From contig JACVRA010000044.1 in the NCBI GenBank assembly GCA_019828545.1, positions 558,001 through 622,000 on the forward strand: a stretch of 64,000 bases of DNA, given 5' to 3'. The notes under the pieces were generated by a model. It saw only the letters and a list, made by a program, of their open reading frames with translations. It ran no database searches and was not told the origin of the DNA. The position numbers and the translations under genes were made by a program. This DNA is from Paracamarosporium sp. OC-R06-R3 (taxonomy: Eukaryota > Ascomycota > Dothideomycetes > Pleosporales > Didymosphaeriaceae). Of this stretch, positions 60,001-64,000 are shown piece after piece (positions within the stretch are counted from its first letter, which is position 1; each line of letters opens with the position of its first letter).

Positions 60001-61463
60001 TTGCAGGAGGCTCGCGATTGGTGCAACACATTCCGCACGTCAGGAGAGATGGGTGATCTTAACCAAGCATGGGACCTTTACTACCAGGTCTTCCGCAAGA
60101 TCTCCCGCCAACTGCCGTCGCTTATGACGTTGGAGCTCCAGTATGTCTCGCCTAAGCTCAAGGATGCACACGACCTTGAGTTGGCTGTGCCCGGCACATA
60201 CCAGGTTGGCAAACCGGTCATTCGCATCGCTTCCTTCAGCCCGGTGGCTTCTGTCATTCAGTCTAAGCAGAGGCCAAGGAAGCTGGAGATGCAAGGCAGC
60301 GATGGAAAGCCGCATACGCACATTCTCAAGGGTCACGAAGATATCCGTCAGGACGAGCGTGTCATGCAACTCTTCGGCCTGTGCAACACGCTGCTAATGA
60401 ACGACACTGAGAGCCGTAAGAGGCATCTCAACATCCAGGGCTATGCCGTAGTGCCGCTCTCAACCCAGTCTGGTCTCATCGGGTTCGTGCCCAATTCCGA
60501 TACCTTGCACGTGCTCATCCGAGAGTACCGGGACAGCCGTAAGATCTTGCTCAACATCGAGCATCGTATTATGTTGCAGATGGCGCCGGATTATGATTGC
60601 CTCACGCTCATGCAGAAGGTGGAAGTCTTTGGTTATGCACTGGACAACACCACCGGCCAAGATCTCTACCGCGTCCTTTGGCTCAAGAGCAAGAGCTCCG
60701 AGGCCTGGCTCGACCGCCGCACAAACTATACCCGCTCGCTGGCAGTCATGTCAATGGTTGGGTATATCCTCGGTCTGGGAGATCGCCACCCGTCCAATCT
60801 CATGCTTGACCGCGTCACAGGAAAGATTGTGCACATCGATTTCGGCGACTGCTTCGAGGTCGCTATGCACCGTGAGAAGTATCCTGAGAGGGTGCCGTTC
60901 AGGCTTACGCGTATGCTCACATACGCCATGGAAGTCAGCAATATCGAGGGCAGTTATAGAACAACTTGCGAACATGTGATGAGGGTGTTGAGGACGAACA
61001 AGGAGTCGGTCATGGCCGTCCTTGAAGCCGTGAGTTCCCCACAAACCTACCCCAGACATCCACATGCACGCGAACAAGAGCTAACAAACACCAGTTCATA
61101 CACGACCCCCTCCTCACATGGCGCCTCGGAAATCGCGACTCACCGCCTGAACCCAACTTCCCCTCGGAGCGCCGCCAGTCCATCATCGGCACAGACCCCA
61201 ACCTCGACAACATGTCGTCGCTTGTCCGCGGGCGGCACCGCTCGTCCATCGCGCCCGTCCCGCAGAACGAGGCTGAGGCTAAGGAAGTCCAGAATGCACG
61301 CGCCCTCCAGGTCCTCAGCCGTGTCAAGGAGAAGCTGACCGGCAAGGACTTCAACAACAGGGAGGAAATGAACGTCTCGACCCAGGTGGATCGGCTCATT
61401 AAGGAGGCGACGAACTTGGAGAATTTGTGCCAGCATTATATTGGATGGTGCAGTTTTTGGTAG
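54065..61463 (+). CDS. TOR: TOR serine/threonine kinase
   Basis: Exons 54065-54138, 54192-54256, 54314-61029 and 61095-61463 join in phase to give 2407 aa, normal for fungal TOR. It is the catalytic subunit of TORC1/TORC2, linking nutrients to translation, ribosome synthesis and autophagy. HEAT repeats fill the N-terminal half and the FAT domain follows (about 1260-1800). The FRB domain begins [20 protein letters not shown] near residue 1880. Its Ser at about 1900, the site whose mutation gives rapamycin resistance in yeast and mammals, is unchanged, which predicts rapamycin sensitivity. The PI3K-type kinase domain has GHEDIRQDERVMQLF, the catalytic loop GDRHPSNLML (Asp about 2203) and DFG (Asp about 2222). 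The FATC tail ends NLCQHYIGWCSFW at the stop. A Gly/Asn-rich insert (about 1620-1650, NGVNGVSNVNG type) is in the FAT region. Splicing the last intron replaces a frame that ends at 61338 and lacks FATC. Confidence 0.96.
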
Positions 61464-62069
61464 GTGGGGTTGGGCTGGAGTGGAGTGAACAAAGGAAGGG
61501 GGGTGGTATGGAGAGATGGGAATTGGCTGGCGTATGAGGTTTGGCTTTTGGCTTGTGGTGCAGGACTACTTTTTTCTTTGGTGCGAAGCGGCATTGTATG
61601 GTGTTTTGGGGTTCTGGGTCGCTGGACTCGGTCGGGTTGGTTTGGGGATTCATCTCTCCTGTGGGTTAGGATAGGATGGGATGGGATGGGATTATGGGGC
61701 TTGTGCGTTTGTACAGTAGATGGGCGTGTGGTGGGGAGCAGACGGTAATGAGGAATGATGAGGTCGATTGTTACCATTCATGTTGAGCCTGTGCGTGATG
61801 GGAATTACTTACTTGGAAGACCGACGACTGGAAATTGGTGGCCTTGCTCGTCACGGCACGTCACGCCCAGACGCGACGAAGCGCGTTCCAGGAACCGAAC
61901 TGGTCCAGCCCCAGCGCGCAGGATCCAATGACGTAGTACCGTCAACCCTGCCTGTCCTCCAACAACAACATATGTGAGGTCGACTGCGCTTTGCATCTGA
62001 ACTTAGCACTTTGCTCGCTCTCATAGATAAACAGTATATTACTACGCAATTCCGATTTATACACGTACA
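61464..62069. other. Intergenic between TOR and small mitochondrial gene
   Basis: 606 bp with a short GGATG pentamer run near 61673-61692. It holds the TOR 3' UTR and the next promoter. No gene is seen. Confidence 0.5.
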
Positions 62070-62584
62070 ATGGCCCTGGGTAATCGATTGTTGCGCGCGG
62101 CGGTAGGAAGCGCACCGCGGAGTGCACTGCGACGAGGCTATGCAACGGGCTACGAGCAGCGGACGCAGAAGACGATGAAGGTGTCTTCGAGGTTGACGTG
62201 GTACGTCTTTCCTTTCATCTTAACACTCTCCCTCAATCCCTTCCTCCCTCTCTCCCCCGTTCACTCATGCCACCCATCCACTCACACCTAACACCCCACA
62301 GGCTCACAACCACCACCGCAACAATCGCAACAATCGCATACTTCTACACCTCCTCGCCCGCATCGACGCCTTTGAAAGATAAGATTGACTATAAGAAGCA
62401 CGCTGATCTCGAGGCGCCGAAACCTGTGGAAGATAGACATGGGGACACGGTTGCGAAGCATAGCATTGCGGCGCGGAAGAATCAGGAGAAGGTGCGGGAG
62501 GGCGTGTTCGAGGGCGGTGTGTTCGACAATCATGTGCAGAAGCATAGTGGGGGGGATCCTGGGGGGGATTTTGAGAAGAAGTAG
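62070..62584 (+). CDS. Small probable mitochondrial membrane protein, unknown function
   Basis: Exons 62070-62200 and 62302-62584 join over a 101-bp intron (GTACGT..CACAG) to give 137 aa. The N-terminus (MALGNRLLRAAVGSAPRSAL then RRGYAT) is basic and acid-free with an RRGYA-type processing site, a good mitochondrial targeting peptide. A single hydrophobic stretch (LTTTTATIATIAYFY, about 46-60) follows, then a hydrophilic tail (IDYKKHADLEAPKPVEDRHG .. AARKNQEKVREGVFEGG) ending GGDPGGDFEKK. The layout fits a single-pass inner-membrane protein. I do not recognise the family, and nothing in the neighbours points to a role. Confidence 0.72.
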
Positions 62585-62759
62585 GAGGGGAGTATGAGAG
62601 GAGAGCATTATTCTGGGACGTGTGATCGATTGGGATCTCGATGTATTCAAACAGCTTGGAGCATGTGTACTTTTAAGGGAGTCAGGGAATATGCGGAAGG
62701 TATGTACATGAATTGGGAATTATGAGCACAGGGCTTTCGACTGGTTAAGTCTATGTACG

Positions 62760-63584
62760 TTATGCCATCTTCGGGACGTTGATCTTCGCAATCGTCCACA
62801 CCTTTCCTCCGCTCGAGCTCGTCAACCCGCTGTATGTCGCGCCCTGGCTGGTGGAAATCGTGTTGCCAAACGTCGAGTCTGCGTCCTTGAGCGTGATGAC
62901 CGTGTTCTCGTACGTCTGCGCTGCAATCGTGCCCGAGCATCCGTTGTTGCACTCCGTTCCGGTGCCGTACCCCCTCTGTCTAGATATTAGCCACAATCCA
63001 CAACCCTTACTTGATTGGCAATATTCTACTCACCATATACGGCCCACTCTTGTACGAAAAAGTGCTCAGCTGCGACCCGCTCGCGACGTCCGTCGCAGTC
63101 TGCACCCACGTCTGCCCGTCGCTCGCAAGCTCGTACTTGATCTCGACCTTCTGGGTTCCACTGACGACGCCCGCGGGGCCGTCGAGCTGCCCGAAGGATC
63201 CGAACAGCGAGCACCGGATGCACCATTGGCCCGACTTCGCGCCGCACCAGCTGTTGTCTGCCCATGACTCGAGCGTCGTTTGGACGAGGTCACCTGTTCC
63301 GTTGGACATGCCGGGCCAGAGGAAGAGCACGCCGTTTTGCACCGGGGGTGCGGCGCCTGGTGTGAGGGTTGTCACGGCTTTGGTGATGGTGGATTTTGAG
63401 GGGCCGAGGGATACGGCGCCGCCCTGGGTGGGGAAGTAGGTTAGGACCACGGAGTCTTCAGAGGTTAAGATCGAGGGCTTACCCAGCTGTCGCGCTTTGC
63501 TACGGGCGTGGGGTTCTCGAGGGGCCCGAAGGCGAGCGCGGAGACGGCCGCTGGGATGGCGGCGAGAGAAAGGAAGAAGCGCAT
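62760..63584 (-). CDS. Secreted protein of unknown function
   Basis: Exons 63584-63483, 63423-63034 and 62975-62760 join in phase to give 235 aa. The introns are 59 and 58 bp, and the first has a CTAAC branch site. A cleavable signal peptide (MRFFLSLAAIPAAVSALA) is followed by a short propeptide-like stretch ending in KR at residues 30-31, a possible Kex2 site. The mature part is Ser/Thr/Gly-rich with NGVLFLWPGMSNGTGDLVQ, SWCGAKSGQWCIRCSLFG, GTGTECNNGCSG and a final VWTIAKINVPKMA. It has five cysteines, in SWC, QWCIRC and TECNNGC. The order of beta-strand-like segments could be a jelly-roll or lectin-like secreted domain, but I cannot assign a family. It faces the small mitochondrial gene tail to tail (175 bp). 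Confidence 0.72.
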
Positions 63585-64000
63585 GGTGTGTTAGTCCGTA
63601 GAGAGTACGAGGAAAGTTCAGCCGTGTCAAGCAATAGATGTGAATAGACCAGGGCGCGTAGTGAGTATCTTGTCGTTCTTGGCTTGCTTGTCTGCCTTTA
63701 TATCTCTTTTCCCGCGTGGCTCCATGCTCGTTCCATGGTCCCAATATGATTTCTCCGGCGGGCGCTGGTATTAAGGATGGCGCTGGCGCCGCTGCATCCT
63801 CCTTTCGGTCTTGCTCCGAACTGCAAACAAACAAGCCCACTATCGGTGCGAATATCTATGCGCACGAATCGTGTTGTGTCGTCCGATCGCAAAACGTGGG
63901 TTTCCGCGCACTGAGTGTTTATGCACGAATGGCATTGTTGTTGCGCTCCTACGGGAATAAGTGTACGTATGGGCATGTATGTCGTTTTGATTCCGCCAGT
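63585..64000. other. Right end, promoter flank of secreted-protein gene
   Basis: Upstream flank of the secreted-protein gene (-) up to the window edge. No gene is supported. Confidence 0.4.

Overview
The window is nuclear DNA from a filamentous ascomycete (Pezizomycotina; the gene set would suit a dothideomycete, but the class is my inference). The evidence is short introns of about 50-110 bp with GT..AG ends and CTAAC-type branch points, a HET-domain gene, a fungal rhodopsin-domain membrane protein, and fungal versions of eIF4G, THOC1/Hpr1, Csm3/Swi3, Ski2, Sec12 and TOR. I saw no plasmid, phage, CRISPR, rRNA or tRNA features. The exon joins were worked out by hand from splice signals, reading phase and family conservation.

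Left part (1-10 kb) is accessory in character. It holds an FAD-dependent monooxygenase (-), a rhodopsin-domain membrane protein (+), a small secreted six-cysteine protein (-) whose last exon lies outside the obvious frame, and a HET-domain gene (-) that is intact except for one in-frame TAG where a Trp codon is expected. From 10 to 21 kb come an unrecognised ORF, an 18-bp tandem repeat, RER1 (Golgi-to-ER retrieval), a mitochondrial enoyl-CoA hydratase, a cysteine-repeat single-pass membrane protein, a ferric reductase with a SreA-type GATA site about 120 bp upstream of its ATG, and a short three-exon glycine/threonine-rich protein.

Centre (21-34 kb) holds eIF4G (-) and a homeodomain transcription factor (-). 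They are separated by about 6.4 kb in which I find no convincing gene. Another 3.5 kb gene-poor, GC-rich stretch (34-37.5 kb) has coding-like fragments on the minus strand that I cannot assemble.

Right part (37.5-64 kb) is dense and conserved. THOC1/Hpr1 (-) and Csm3/Swi3 (+) are divergent over about 400 bp. They are followed on the plus strand by Ski2 RNA helicase, an importin-7/8-type importin (Nmd5/Sxm1-like), Sec12, the full-length TOR kinase (about 2407 aa) and a small probable mitochondrial protein. A secreted protein of unknown function (-) ends the window. Many of these genes serve mRNA life history and growth control: export (THO), translation initiation (eIF4G), 3'-5' decay (Ski2), nuclear import, ER export (Sec12) and TOR signalling. 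I see no evidence that they are co-regulated as a cluster, and no clearly new multi-gene system. The strongest leads are the HET nonsense codon, the iron-type regulatory site, the cysteine-rich orphan proteins and the two unexplained gene-poor regions.
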